From JAPULR01 sp963665075 (GTDB lineage Bacteria > Chloroflexota > Dehalococcoidia > Lucifugimonadales > GCA-2712585): DNA of 64,000 nt. Location: positions 1,550,001 to 1,614,000 of the forward strand of contig OY762063.1 of assembly GCA_963665075.1 (NCBI GenBank), given 5' to 3'. Positions within the stretch are counted from its first letter, which is position 1, and every line of letters begins with the position of its first letter. The notes beneath the pieces are model-generated. The model saw nothing but the letters and a program-made list of their open reading frames with translations, was not told the origin of the DNA and did not search any database. Positions 49,517-58,015 of this stretch are shown in pieces. A program made the translations under genes and the position numbers.

Positions 49517-49981
49517 TTAGGATTGCTCGTCGATTTCAGGCGTTGCGATAGTCACTCTCCCAGTCATTCCGTCATAATGCATGATACACCGAGACAAGAA
49601 ATCGCGACCCAAAATAGCTGCGACTCCGAAATTATCAGATAGCGGCAAAGCGCAAACCGGTCCCGCGTATGGGAGTTCAAGCGATGGGACAAACAGATAG
49701 GCTAAATGAATATCTGTATCCTCGTAGCCATGCACGCCTCCCATCGGTTTCCGGTCAATTATTCGCAATCTTAATACTTTTGCAAGCTTCGCGTCTATGC
49801 AACTTGTACTTGCCCCAGTGTCTACTAAGGCTTCCCACTGAAACATTTCTGTGGCTTCCACAGCTTCGGGATCCGGCTCTGTGGCCGGATGATAGCCGAT
49901 CTGCACCTTCAAACGAGGCCCCATTCCTCGCAAAGCGTCTTGACCTGCGTTGGGCCCTGCGTTAACTATATGCATCGACAT
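49517..49981 (-). CDS. Retropepsin-like aspartyl protease
   Basis: A 154-residue protein of the bacterial retropepsin (clan AA) type. The catalytic loop is A-L-V-D-T-G-A-S-T-S (about residues 51-60), and the second conserved block is A-A-I-L-G-R-D-F-L, the family's I-L-G-x-D-x-L pattern. It should be active as a dimer, cutting peptides; substrate unknown. It overlaps the upstream small gene by 20 bases and is followed directly by a small membrane protein. A broken relative is at 63583-63978. Confidence 0.8.
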   Translation of the reverse strand: MSMHIVNAGPNAGQDALRGMGPRLKVQIGYHPATEPDPEAVEATEMFQWEALVDTGASTSCIDAKLAKVLRLRIIDRKPMGGVHGYEDTDIHLAYLFVPSLELPYAGPVCALPLSDNFGVAAILGRDFLSRCIMHYDGMTGRVTIATPEIDEQS

Positions 49982-50213
49982 ACCCTCTCATCATGGCGAC
50001 TGGAGGCTGGATTGACCCTGACCCTACTTTGCGAAGCAAGAAGGGGTCGTCATCAAACCTGTCAGTAGCTATTTGCGCCGCCTCCTCGAAAGTCGGGAAG
50101 TTGCCAATGAATTTCTCATTGTGAAACAGAACCCATTGTCCATACCACTTGTCTTCCAATTCTTCCTGCATCGTCTCGTATGCTTTTATCTGCGCCTCTA
50201 ATTCTATGGACAT
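49962..50213 (-). CDS. Small DUF5678-like protein
   Basis: An 83-residue protein from ATG 50213 preceded by a G-rich site. K-W-Y-G-Q-W-V-L-F-H-N-E-K-F-I-G-N-F-P-T-F-E-E-A-A is typical of small DUF5678-type proteins often encoded next to retropepsins; the N-terminus is a helix with several Glu. Perhaps a regulator or substrate of the protease. The family name is from memory. First gene of the three-gene cassette. Confidence 0.6.
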   Translation of the reverse strand: MSIELEAQIKAYETMQEELEDKWYGQWVLFHNEKFIGNFPTFEEAAQIATDRFDDDPFLLRKVGSGSIQPPVAMMRGYVDAYS

Positions 50214-50324
50214 ATGCACCCCCTGTTTAGCGCATGAACTTCCATCTCGTACTCTTAAGCTCACCCTAATTATACCCCACATAATTGTCAAATTGGGTAT
50301 AGACCGGCCAACGGTAAAGCGGTG

Positions 50325-50377
50325 GGCGGACTTGGAAGCAACCCTGTCCCTGCTCCGACAGGTAGGCGTCGTCCCGT
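50325..50377 (+). repeat. Direct repeat, right copy
   Basis: Matches 49311-49363 with about three differences and encodes the same terminal peptide ending G-V-V-P followed by a TGA, but here it has no gene in front of it. It is a remnant of a duplicated binding-protein 3' end. Confidence 0.85.
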
Positions 50378-50385
50378 GAGGGGGT

Positions 50386-50595
50386 TTAAGTCAGCAGACG
50401 GACGTCGGGGTGGTCCTTGTGCCACTCTTCCCACTCGTAAACTGGAATAACACGCCTCTTTTCCAGTTCGATGCCAAGCAACTCCTCACCCAAGCAGGCC
50501 GCACAATGAGGGTACGCCTCATTATATCCAGCCAAATCAAGATAGGCAGCTTGTTCATCGCAATCTTCGCACTTTAGGACCAGGTCGTCCGACAT
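50386..50595 (-). CDS. Small zinc-ribbon-like protein
   Basis: A 69-residue protein from ATG 50595, preceded by GGGAGGAG. Two cysteine pairs, C-E-D-C and C-A-A-C, about 20 residues apart probably bind zinc. The C-terminus has the charged W-E-E-W-H-K-D-H-P-D segment. Family and function unknown. Divergently placed upstream of a restriction-modification operon. Confidence 0.6.
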   Translation of the reverse strand: MSDDLVLKCEDCDEQAAYLDLAGYNEAYPHCAACLGEELLGIELEKRRVIPVYEWEEWHKDHPDVRLLT

Positions 50596-50711
50596 AGGTC
50601 TCCTCCCAGTTGGTATAGGGTTTCCGAGGTCTGCCAAAATCCGCGACCGAAAATTGGGGGCAGATCCTAACGATCGAAAACGCCCAATGTCAAGGGCAAG
50701 AAAAGGGGATG

Positions 50712-50819
50712 TTGACAACCGCAGTGATGCCGCATATTCTAGCAACAAATGTGCGATGCTATGTGAAGACAGCAAGGCACAAGAGGATTGTTGACATTAC
50801 TCAGTTTGGATACCAGAAT
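50712..50819 (+). promoter_or_regulatory. Two possible promoters of the restriction-modification operon
   Basis: TTGACA (50712-50717) with TATTCT (50735-50740), spacer 17; and TTGACA (50791-50796) with CAGAAT (50814-50819), spacer 17. The second would give a leader of about 13 nt to ATG 50839. Confidence 0.45.
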
Positions 50820-50838
50820 AGGCGACGAAAGAGAGATT

Positions 50839-51771
50839 ATGACAATCACAGTACGCACGCCCAAGCCAGTCGCACTCCGTGAGCCTATCTTTTGTCGGCC
50901 TAGAGTCAAGGTCTACGAAGGCGACGCAATGGAAGTTTTAGCGGAGCTTCCGGCTGAAAGCGTAGACATGATATTCTCCGACCCGCCTTATGGATTGTCC
51001 AACGGCGGTATGTCCGTACACGCGGGCAGGCGGGTTTCGGTTAACAAAGGCGCATGGGATAAGAGCCGTGGCGTCGAAGCCGATTTCGCATTCCACCAGA
51101 AATGGATTGCCGCTTGCCGTCGTGTGTTGAAGCCAAACGGAACCCTTTGGGTTTCCGGCACTTACCACTCAATCTATGCCTGCGGGTTTGCATTGCAGTT
51201 AGGTGGCTGGCACGTGTTGAACGAGATTTGTTGGTATAAGCCCAACGCCCCGCCACACCTTGCCTGCCGGATGTTTGCCGCAAGCCACGAAACCCTAATC
51301 TGGGCGCGCAAGACCAAGAAGGCCAAGCATACCTTCCACTACGACGAGATGAAAAGAGAAAGCTCCAGTTGGGACTTCATCAAGAAGGCCAACCGCCAAA
51401 TGCGGAGCGTTTGGGGCGGGGGGTTAGAAGACGAGGTTCCGGCTTCCGCATGGGCAATCAACACCCCAAGCCCAAAAGAAAAAGTTCACGGGAAGCACCC
51501 AACGCAAAAGCCCGTTCAACTCCTTGAACGCATCATTCGCGCTTCCACCAACAAAGACGATGTGGTACTTGATCCTTTCTGTGGGAGCGCCACCACAGGG
51601 GTTGCGGCAATCATGCATGGTAGGATGTTCGCAGGCATTGACAACAATCGCGATTTCCTTGAACAGATGGCAATTCCAAGGCTGGAGGATGCGCTTGCAT
51701 CCCTCCCGAAACACCCCAAGCGTGTCCCATTGATAAAGGAGAAGGCGGAAGCTTATGGCGAGGAGAGGTAA
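50839..51771 (+). CDS. Type II N6-adenine DNA methyltransferase (DpnA/HinfI-like beta class)
   Basis: About 310 residues from ATG 50839; an upstream start at 50788 falls between possible promoter elements. Motif IV I-F-S-D-P-P-Y-G-L-S-N-G-G lies near the N-terminus and motif I D-P-F-C-G-S-A-T-T-G near the C-terminus, the beta-class order. S-V-N-K-G-A-W-D-K-S is shared with DpnA-like adenine methylases. The endonuclease gene overlaps its end by 17 bases. The target sequence is not determined; GATC- or GANTC-type sites are possible by family. Confidence 0.85.
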   Translation: MTITVRTPKPVALREPIFCRPRVKVYEGDAMEVLAELPAESVDMIFSDPPYGLSNGGMSVHAGRRVSVNKGAWDKSRGVEADFAFHQKWIAACRRVLKPNGTLWVSGTYHSIYACGFALQLGGWHVLNEICWYKPNAPPHLACRMFAASHETLIWARKTKKAKHTFHYDEMKRESSSWDFIKKANRQMRSVWGGGLEDEVPASAWAINTPSPKEKVHGKHPTQKPVQLLERIIRASTNKDDVVLDPFCGSATTGVAAIMHGRMFAGIDNNRDFLEQMAIPRLEDALASLPKHPKRVPLIKEKAEAYGEER

Positions 51772-52573
51772 GACAGCAAAATCCCGCTCGTGGGATGCCC
51801 TTTTCGAAGCTTACAACATTGGTCAACATGACTTTGAGGCTGAACCGTTCCCTCTCACGGGAGATCAGATTAAGGACGTGAGTCGGCACTTTGAGACTAC
51901 GAGCCAGAGGGAAGTTCGTACCTTGGTAAAGCAGGATACGAGAAGGTCGCGCCCCGATGTGTTTAAGGAAATGGGATTGTTCCTGTTGCCTGTCAAGAAC
52001 GGCGAATATGCAATCATAAAAGGGGAGGGATACGTTGATATCCCTCGGATAGAGTCACCCCTTTTGGAATATGAAAGCTCCTTTCCCTTCGAACTGAAAT
52101 CGACCTATGTAGGCAACTCTGAGATGCAACATCTGGATAGAGCCTACGCCCTTAGTCTGATACGTCACTTTGTAGGCGACAACACCCTGGTTGCGACCAT
52201 CCGGGGGAAGAAATATACCCCGGAGTTCAGCTTCTATGCCAATGGATTCCAGATCACTCAGAAGGGTGTACAGACCGAGGTGGATATAGGGTACGAGGGC
52301 GAAAGTCAGATTGTCCTAGTAGAAGCCAAGGGTGGAAGAGCAACCAATACCATCATTCGCCAACTGTACTATCCATTCAGACAGTGGATGATTGAGACTG
52401 GGAAGAAGGTGTCCACGCTGTTTTTTCAACGGATGAAAAATGGCGAGTTTCACATTTGGGACTTCGGCTTCGACGACATAGATGACTACAACAGCATCCG
52501 CCTGCTCAGGTCCGCCCGCTACAAAATTATAAACAACATTCCCCTGTTAAGGAACCCTCTCGTGGATGGTTAG
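51755..52573 (+). CDS. Type II restriction endonuclease (PD-(D/E)xK)
   Basis: A 272-residue protein whose start overlaps the methyltransferase by 17 bases. Around residues 180-205, T-E-V-D-I-G-Y and then Q-I-V-L-V-E-A-K-G-G give the Asp and E-x-K of a PD-(D/E)xK nuclease. The N-terminal ~110 residues could be the DNA-contact part. I cannot assign a named family. It lies immediately before the dispersed repeat copy B. Confidence 0.75.
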   Translation: MARRGKTAKSRSWDALFEAYNIGQHDFEAEPFPLTGDQIKDVSRHFETTSQREVRTLVKQDTRRSRPDVFKEMGLFLLPVKNGEYAIIKGEGYVDIPRIESPLLEYESSFPFELKSTYVGNSEMQHLDRAYALSLIRHFVGDNTLVATIRGKKYTPEFSFYANGFQITQKGVQTEVDIGYEGESQIVLVEAKGGRATNTIIRQLYYPFRQWMIETGKKVSTLFFQRMKNGEFHIWDFGFDDIDDYNSIRLLRSARYKIINNIPLLRNPLVDG

Positions 52574-52576
52574 CGC

Positions 52577-52887
52577 CACTTCCCCCTTGCCTCCAACCCC
52601 CTCCCTCTGCTACCATCCCCACATGAAACATATAGGCGAAACCCACAACCAAATAACCCCCCTCCCCAACTCCTCCCCCACGCCGTCCACGCCCTCCCCA
52701 AACTCGTCCCCATCCAACGCCCCTACATCTATGGTAAAAGCCCTCCATTCGTTCTCACCACAACATACTAACGAATGCCGAATTTCCCCCGAATTAGCTA
52801 TGAAAACCCCCTTCGTATCCCACCACAGAAAAAAAAGAAGCCAAACGAAACGAATCATCCATACTACAACAGCCCGCCCCCTCCTGC
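52577..52887 (+). repeat. Dispersed repeat, copy B
   Basis: A C/A-rich 311-bp segment matching 7370-7642 in opposite orientation over nearly its whole length, with about 40 extra bases. Conserved blocks include GGCGAAACCCACAA and CCCCCGAATTAGCTATGAAA (one base differs in copy A). It starts right after the endonuclease gene. An ORF can be drawn across it but its translation is not conserved between copies. Confidence 0.7.
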
Positions 52888-52929
52888 TATACTAACCCCC
52901 ACCCCTCTTAATCCCTTCCCCCTTGATGG

Positions 52930-53085
52930 AGACCTTTGCATAACCCTCCCAGGGGCGCCGATTTGCCTCTTCCCCCTTGACGGGGGAAGATTGAGCCTGC
53001 CCTGAGCCTGTCCTGAGCTTGTCGAAGGGCTTGTCGAAGGGATGGGGGTGATTCCCCCGCTCACCCTGAGCCTGTCGAAGGGTCG
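52930..53085. mobile_element. MITE-like element, copy 3, interrupted and without right end
   Basis: The left end AGACCTTTGCATAACC (52930-52945) and the core down to GAAGATTGAG match copies 2 and 4. A block of REP-like sequence (CCTGAGCTTGTCGAAGG units, 52996-53041) interrupts the core, which resumes as ATGGGGGTGATTC. A further REP unit follows near 53063-53082. No right terminal repeat is found. Confidence 0.6.
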
Positions 53086-53153
53086 AGCGCCCCCCTTCGC
53101 GGGAGTGCCAGGCTGGTTGGAAGGGAAAGGGATAAGAGAAGAAGGAGTTGGAA

Positions 53154-54905
53154 ATGGTTGCTGGTCATGGCGTCAAGTTCGAGCCGCATATTCCCTTGCC
53201 CTTGGGGGACGGAACCACGTCCTACGTGGACGTGTTCCGTCCCGACGCCCCAGGGCGGTTTCCCGCCCTGTTGCAGCGCACCCCCTACGACAAGGGGGGC
53301 ACGGGCAGCCGCGGCGGGCCTGTCGACGCCATCCGCGGGGCGATGAACGGCTACGCCGTCGTCATCCAGGACGTGCGGGGTCGGTACAGCTCCGAGGGCG
53401 AATTCTACACCTTCGTCAACGAGTCCGACGACGGGTACGCGTCCGTAGAGTGGGTGGCGTCGCAGCCCTGGTGCACCGGCAAGGTGGGCATGTACGGCGT
53501 GTCCTACGTGGGCGCCACCCAATGGCTCGCGGCCAGGGCGAACCCGCCGTCGCTGGCGGGCATCGCGCCCGGCGTCACCGCCTCGGACTACCACGAGGGT
53601 TGGGCGTGGCAGGGCGGCGCCTTCGAGCTTGGCTTCAACCTTTCCTGGGCCGTCGGCCCGCTCACCGCCGCCAACTGGGGAAATCTCTCCGAACGTCTGG
53701 GGTTATCGGAGAAGCAGCTGGAGAAGGTCATTCACGCCAAGGACAACCTGACCGACGGCTACCTGCACCTGCCCTTGGAAGACGTGCCGGACCTGAAGGG
53801 TGGCCTGGCCCCCTACTACTACGACTGGCTGGCCCACCCGGAGTTCGACGATTACTGGAGGAGCGTCTGCATCGCCGAGTCGCATCCCACCATCGACGTG
53901 CCCGCCCTGAATTGGGGCGGCTGGTACGACGTGTTCCTTGGCGGCACCATCGACAACTACCTGGGGATGCGCCGTCGGGGAGCGACGGAGGCGGCCCGGA
54001 AGGGGCAGCGTCTTCTCATCGGCCCGTGGATCCACGGCAGCGAACCCACCAACGTCGCGGGCCAGTTCCACTTCGGCACGCGCTCGGCGTCGACGGCCCT
54101 GGACCTGCCGGGCATCATCCTGCGCTACTACGACCACTGGCTGAAGGGACTGGACAACGGCGTGGCCGACGAGAAGCCCGTGCGGATTTTCGTGATGGGG
54201 GAGAATGTGTGGCGCATGGAGGACGACTGGCCCTTGGAACGAGCCGCGCCGACGAATTTCTACCTGCGCAGCGGCGGGAAGGCGAACACGCTCAACGGCG
54301 ACGGGGCTTTGAGCGTGGACGCGCCTGGCCACGAGCCGCCGGACGTGTACGTCTACAATCCGTTGGATCCGGCGCCGACGCGAGGCGGAAGTCTGTGCTG
54401 CGACCCGGCGTTTATGATGTCGGGCGCTTACGACCAGCGTCCGATAGAGGCGCGTCCTGACGTGCTGGTGTACAGCACTCCCGAACTGGAGCGGGACACG
54501 GAGGTTACGGGGCCTGTTGTCGTCACCCTGTACGCGTCGAGTTCGGCGGTGGACACGGACTTCACGGCGAAGCTGGTGGACGTGGAGCCGTGCGGCTGCG
54601 CCCGAAATCTGACGGACGGAATCATCCGCGCCAGGTATCGGAAGCCGCGTCAGCCGGCGAGTCTGATTCAGCCCGGCGAGGTCTACGAGTACACAATCGA
54701 CCTGTGGGCGACGAGCAACGTGTTCAAGAAGGGGCATCGCATCCGGCTGGAGATTTCCAGCAGCAACTTCCCCCGCTTCGACCGCAACGCCAACACCGGC
54801 GGGCCCATTGGGTCGGAAACGCGGCTGATCCCGGCCCTGCAAACCGTGTTCCACGACGGAGAATATCCGTCGCACGTGAGCCTCCCGTTGGTTCCAAGGG
54901 GGTGA
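53154..54905 (+). CDS. CocE/NonD-family serine hydrolase
   Basis: A 583-residue alpha/beta hydrolase with AAGGAG before ATG 53154. V-D-V-F-R-P at the start, Q-D-V-R-G-R-Y-S-S-E-G and the nucleophile elbow G-V-S-Y-V-G (about residues 118-123) are typical of X-Pro dipeptidyl peptidase/cocaine esterase-like proteins. The C-terminal beta domain carries Y-A-S-S-S-A-V-D-T-D-F. It would cleave an ester or amide. The substrate is unknown; no secretion signal is seen. Confidence 0.88.
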   Translation: MVAGHGVKFEPHIPLPLGDGTTSYVDVFRPDAPGRFPALLQRTPYDKGGTGSRGGPVDAIRGAMNGYAVVIQDVRGRYSSEGEFYTFVNESDDGYASVEWVASQPWCTGKVGMYGVSYVGATQWLAARANPPSLAGIAPGVTASDYHEGWAWQGGAFELGFNLSWAVGPLTAANWGNLSERLGLSEKQLEKVIHAKDNLTDGYLHLPLEDVPDLKGGLAPYYYDWLAHPEFDDYWRSVCIAESHPTIDVPALNWGGWYDVFLGGTIDNYLGMRRRGATEAARKGQRLLIGPWIHGSEPTNVAGQFHFGTRSASTALDLPGIILRYYDHWLKGLDNGVADEKPVRIFVMGENVWRMEDDWPLERAAPTNFYLRSGGKANTLNGDGALSVDAPGHEPPDVYVYNPLDPAPTRGGSLCCDPAFMMSGAYDQRPIEARPDVLVYSTPELERDTEVTGPVVVTLYASSSAVDTDFTAKLVDVEPCGCARNLTDGIIRARYRKPRQPASLIQPGEVYEYTIDLWATSNVFKKGHRIRLEISSSNFPRFDRNANTGGPIGSETRLIPALQTVFHDGEYPSHVSLPLVPRG

Positions 54906-54909
54906 AGCT

Positions 54910-55182
54910 GTGCATTGCCCAAACTGCGGCGTCCAAATTGCCAGCGACTCGAGGTTGTGTACGGACTGCGACGATTCCGCGTCGGAAGCAACGCCCGGCG
55001 CGGGTATATTCCAGTATGAATCCTCACGGCCCGCCGGGGAGCAGCTGGAGATTCCAAACAACCTCAAACAAGTCTTCCTGGTTACAGTCTCCAGGAGTGC
55101 GATATTTGTTGTCCTCTTATTTCTTTCCTATCTGACGTTCTTCAGCCTTTTGGGGCCTGTATTGCGCTTTATCGTAGGGTGA
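54910..55182 (+). CDS. Small zinc-ribbon membrane protein
   Basis: A 90-residue protein from GTG 54910, 4 bases after the hydrolase gene. The N-terminal H-C-P-N-C-G and L-C-T-D-C-D form a four-cysteine zinc ribbon. Residues about 57-85 are strongly hydrophobic and make one or two membrane passes. Function unknown; probably co-transcribed with the CocE-like gene. Confidence 0.65.
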   Translation: MHCPNCGVQIASDSRLCTDCDDSASEATPGAGIFQYESSRPAGEQLEIPNNLKQVFLVTVSRSAIFVVLLFLSYLTFFSLLGPVLRFIVG

Positions 55183-55276
55183 GGGCCGTGGCCCACCCGT
55201 TGTTTGACTTGATGGGGTGGCGGTGGTAGCGTTCACGCCGAGGGGATTCACCCACTTTCGAGGGAGGTTGCAGCCG

Positions 55277-55726
55277 TTGTATAAGAAGAAAATGTTGGGC
55301 ATGGAAGAGGGCCAGGCCGCCATTGCCGCCATGATTGCGGAGTTCAAGAAGGACCCGGAGAACCCGCCCGCCGCCTTCGCGGTGGTGGACGACGTCGGCC
55401 ACCTGCTGGCCTACGCCCGCACGGACGGATCCCGTCCCATCATCTCCAAGAACGCCATCAGAAAGGCGTACACCGCGTCGCTGCGGGGCATGACCACCGA
55501 GACTTTCTTCGAGGAGGTCCGCAGCCGGGGCTGGAGCGTGGCCGCGATGGGCGACCCGATGCTCATCGAAGTCCCCGGCGGCGTGCCGGTGATTGACCCG
55601 TCGGACGGCGCCGTGCTTGGCGGCGTGGGCGTCGCCGGACTTCCCCCCGGCCCGGGCGACGACATCGTCGCCGAGGCGGGAGTGAAGGCCACGGGGTATT
55701 CGCACATCCCCCTAAAGCCCGGCTAA
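55277..55726 (+). CDS. GlcG/HbpS-like heme-binding family protein (DUF336)
   Basis: A 149-residue protein from TTG 55277, 9 bases after AGGGAGG; a longer in-frame start at 55217 has no ribosome site. A-F-A-V-V-D-D-V-G-H-L-L-A-Y-A-R-T-D and G-A-V-L-G-G-V-G-V-A-G are the GlcG signatures. It is a paralogue of the gene at 29631 but not next to a UGSC gene. A cofactor-binding accessory role is likely; ligand unknown. Confidence 0.8.
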   Translation: MYKKKMLGMEEGQAAIAAMIAEFKKDPENPPAAFAVVDDVGHLLAYARTDGSRPIISKNAIRKAYTASLRGMTTETFFEEVRSRGWSVAAMGDPMLIEVPGGVPVIDPSDGAVLGGVGVAGLPPGPGDDIVAEAGVKATGYSHIPLKPG

Positions 55727-55775
55727 AGCCGCCCGCCGAAGATTACCCTTGTCCGCCATAGAAAGGTGAGAGGCC

Positions 55776-56516
55776 ATGCTGGAATTCTTCGGGCACCTGG
55801 AAAGACTCGCCTCGGACCTCTATCCGTGGCGGTGGCTCATCTTGGCCATCGTGCTGGTGGCGGTCGCCGTCGCGCTCCACTTCGCCTACAAATGGGGATG
55901 GCACCTGTACGCATGGCAGCGTCGAATTCGCTTCGGAATCATCGGCGCGCCGGTGCTGGCCCTGCTGCTGTTCATCGCGTGGGACTTAGGGTCGCCCCTG
56001 TTCATCAACAAGACTGTTGAAGAAGAATTCCCCTTCGCGTACACGTCCCTGCCGCCGGAAGGGGTGACCATGGCGGAAGTGGAGACGGCTATGGCGGTGA
56101 TGGCGAAGGTGGACAGCGCGGCAATGGAAGCGATGCCGGCGGCGATGATGGAGGCGGCGGGCGGGCCGGAACGGTTGAAGTCCGGGATGTTCAGCGACCG
56201 CGACAGGATACACAAGGGAAGCGGCGAGGCGATTCTGTATAAGGCTGAGGACGGGTCGCACTTGCTGCGGTTGGAGAATCTGAACGTGACGAACGGGCCG
56301 GACTTGCACGTCCTGCTTTCGCCCCATCCAAACCCGGACAACCGGGATGAGGTGAAGGCGCCGGGGTATTTCAGCCTGGGGCCGCTGAAGGGGAACCGGG
56401 GGAATCAGAATTACCCGATTCCCCCGGACGAGGACGCGGCGGCCATCGGAAGCGTGATTATCTATTGCGTCCCCTTCCAGGTGATTTTCACCATTGCCCC
56501 GTTGACGGAGGGATAA
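55776..56516 (+). CDS. Membrane-anchored DM13-domain protein
   Basis: A 246-residue protein. Two membrane segments lie at about residues 19-38 and 53-70. The C-terminal half (about 130-246) is a DM13 domain: G-M-F-S-D-R-D-R-I-H-K-G-S-G-E-A, N-G-P-D-L-H-V-L-L-S, L-K-G-N-R-G-N-Q-N-Y and S-V-I-I-Y-C. DM13 domains are proposed electron-transfer modules, with the near-terminal Cys as a possible redox residue. The domain probably faces the outside of the cell. It lies 49 bases after the GlcG-like gene. Confidence 0.85.
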   Translation: MLEFFGHLERLASDLYPWRWLILAIVLVAVAVALHFAYKWGWHLYAWQRRIRFGIIGAPVLALLLFIAWDLGSPLFINKTVEEEFPFAYTSLPPEGVTMAEVETAMAVMAKVDSAAMEAMPAAMMEAAGGPERLKSGMFSDRDRIHKGSGEAILYKAEDGSHLLRLENLNVTNGPDLHVLLSPHPNPDNRDEVKAPGYFSLGPLKGNRGNQNYPIPPDEDAAAIGSVIIYCVPFQVIFTIAPLTEG

Positions 56517-56539
56517 GGTGTAGTTCACCCTCGTCCTGG

Positions 56540-56646
56540 CCTCTCCCAAGGGCGTCGATTTGCCTCTTCCCCCTTGATGGGGGAAGATTGAGATGGGGGT
56601 GATTCGGGTGGGATGAATGGCGCATTTGGCCGTTACGCAAAGGTCT
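56540..56646. mobile_element. MITE-like element, copy 4, left end missing
   Basis: The right end CGTTACGCAAAGGTCT (56631-56646) and the core with CTTCCCCCTTGATGGGGGAAG match copy 2, but the left terminal repeat is replaced by unrelated sequence. It lies between the DM13 and MFS genes. Confidence 0.6.
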
Positions 56647-56716
56647 CCCTTCGCGGGAGCAAGAGGGCGGAAAGGGGGGTGAGGGCACCCTGTTTGTGTG
56701 AGACAATGGCGCGGCA

Positions 56717-58015
56717 ATGCTCACGCCTTCTTTTCTGAACGTCTACCGTCGCATGGCCGGCTCCTTCTACGGATGGAAGCTGGTGACGCTCAGCTTCTTC
56801 ATGCTGACGCTTTCGTCGCTGGTGTCCTTCCAAGGGACGGGGACGTTCGTCGTGGCGCTGGAGCGGCATTTCGGTTGGAGCCGCACCCTGCTATCCGGGG
56901 CCTTCGCCCTGACGCGGGTGCAGGGGGCCGCGCTGGGGCCTATCGAAGGGTATCTCATCGACAAGTTCGGGCCGCGCCGGATGGTGATGGCGGGATTCAT
57001 AGTCATGGGCGTCGGGTTCGTCCTCTTCTCGCTGGTGCAAACGGCTTGGCACTTCTACGTGGCCTTCGTGGTCATCAGCCTGGGCGCGGGATTGGGCGGG
57101 TGGCTGGCGATGATTGCCGCCGTGACCAACTGGTTCATCAAACACCGGGCGCTGGCGCTTTCAATCGGGATGTCGGGCACCCACGTGGCGGGTCTGCTGG
57201 TGCCCATTCTGGCGCGAAGCATCGAGTCCTTCGGTTTCGAGAGGGTGGCCCTTGGGACGGGAATCCTGCTGCTGGTCATCGCCATTCCCGCCGGTCGGAT
57301 GGTGAGAAACTACCCGGAGGAGTACGGGCTGGTCCCCGACGGCGAGACGGAACCGGAGGAAGCGAAGGACACGTCGGAGACCGATGAGGAGTCCGCCCCG
57401 GAGCCGGCCTTCAGCGCAAGGGAGGCGCTGCGAACCCGCGCCTTCTGGTGCATCGCCATCGCCCACATCGCGTCGGCGGTGCCCATCGTCACGCTGTCCA
57501 TACACCTGGTGCCGAAGCTGACGGACATCGGACTGTCATTGCCGATGGCGGGCGTAGTTGTCGCCACCTACACCATCGTCGCGCTGCCCGTGCAGTTCAT
57601 CTCCGGCTACCTGGGCGACAAGTTTCCGAAGCCGCCCCTCATCTTCGTGTTCCTCAGCCTGCAGGCCATTGCGCTGCTGGTGATTGCGATGACCACCAGC
57701 ATTGTCGGGGCGTTCCTGTTCGCCGTGCTGTTCGGCGTGGCCTTCGGCGGACGGATGCCGCTGCTGTTCTCGATACGGGGTGAATACTTCGGACGCAAGT
57801 CCTTCGCGACGATAATGGGCATGTCGCAGTTGCCATCGAACTTCATGATGATAGGCGCGCCGCTGTTCGCGGGGTACATGTTCGACACGACGGGGACCTA
57901 CTTCGTGCCGTTCAGCTTCTTCGCGGCGTTCACGTTCCTGGGGGCGTTTCTGATTCTGTTCGCAAAGAAACCGAAGCCGCCTCAGCCGCTTTCGCAACCC
58001 TGGAAACCGAGCTAG
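56717..58015 (+). CDS. MFS transporter (monocarboxylate-type)
   Basis: A 432-residue 12-helix carrier. The N-terminal F-Y-G-W-K-L-V and H-F-G-W-S-R-T, plus the loop D-K-F-G-P-R-R, are typical of the monocarboxylate/oxalate-formate MFS group. A charged central loop (about residues 200-225, rich in Glu and Asp) separates the halves. ATG 56753 is a possible later start. It converges on the aspartate dehydrogenase gene with no gap. Substrate unknown, probably an organic acid. Confidence 0.85.
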   Translation: MLTPSFLNVYRRMAGSFYGWKLVTLSFFMLTLSSLVSFQGTGTFVVALERHFGWSRTLLSGAFALTRVQGAALGPIEGYLIDKFGPRRMVMAGFIVMGVGFVLFSLVQTAWHFYVAFVVISLGAGLGGWLAMIAAVTNWFIKHRALALSIGMSGTHVAGLLVPILARSIESFGFERVALGTGILLLVIAIPAGRMVRNYPEEYGLVPDGETEPEEAKDTSETDEESAPEPAFSAREALRTRAFWCIAIAHIASAVPIVTLSIHLVPKLTDIGLSLPMAGVVVATYTIVALPVQFISGYLGDKFPKPPLIFVFLSLQAIALLVIAMTTSIVGAFLFAVLFGVAFGGRMPLLFSIRGEYFGRKSFATIMGMSQLPSNFMMIGAPLFAGYMFDTTGTYFVPFSFFAAFTFLGAFLILFAKKPKPPQPLSQPWKPS

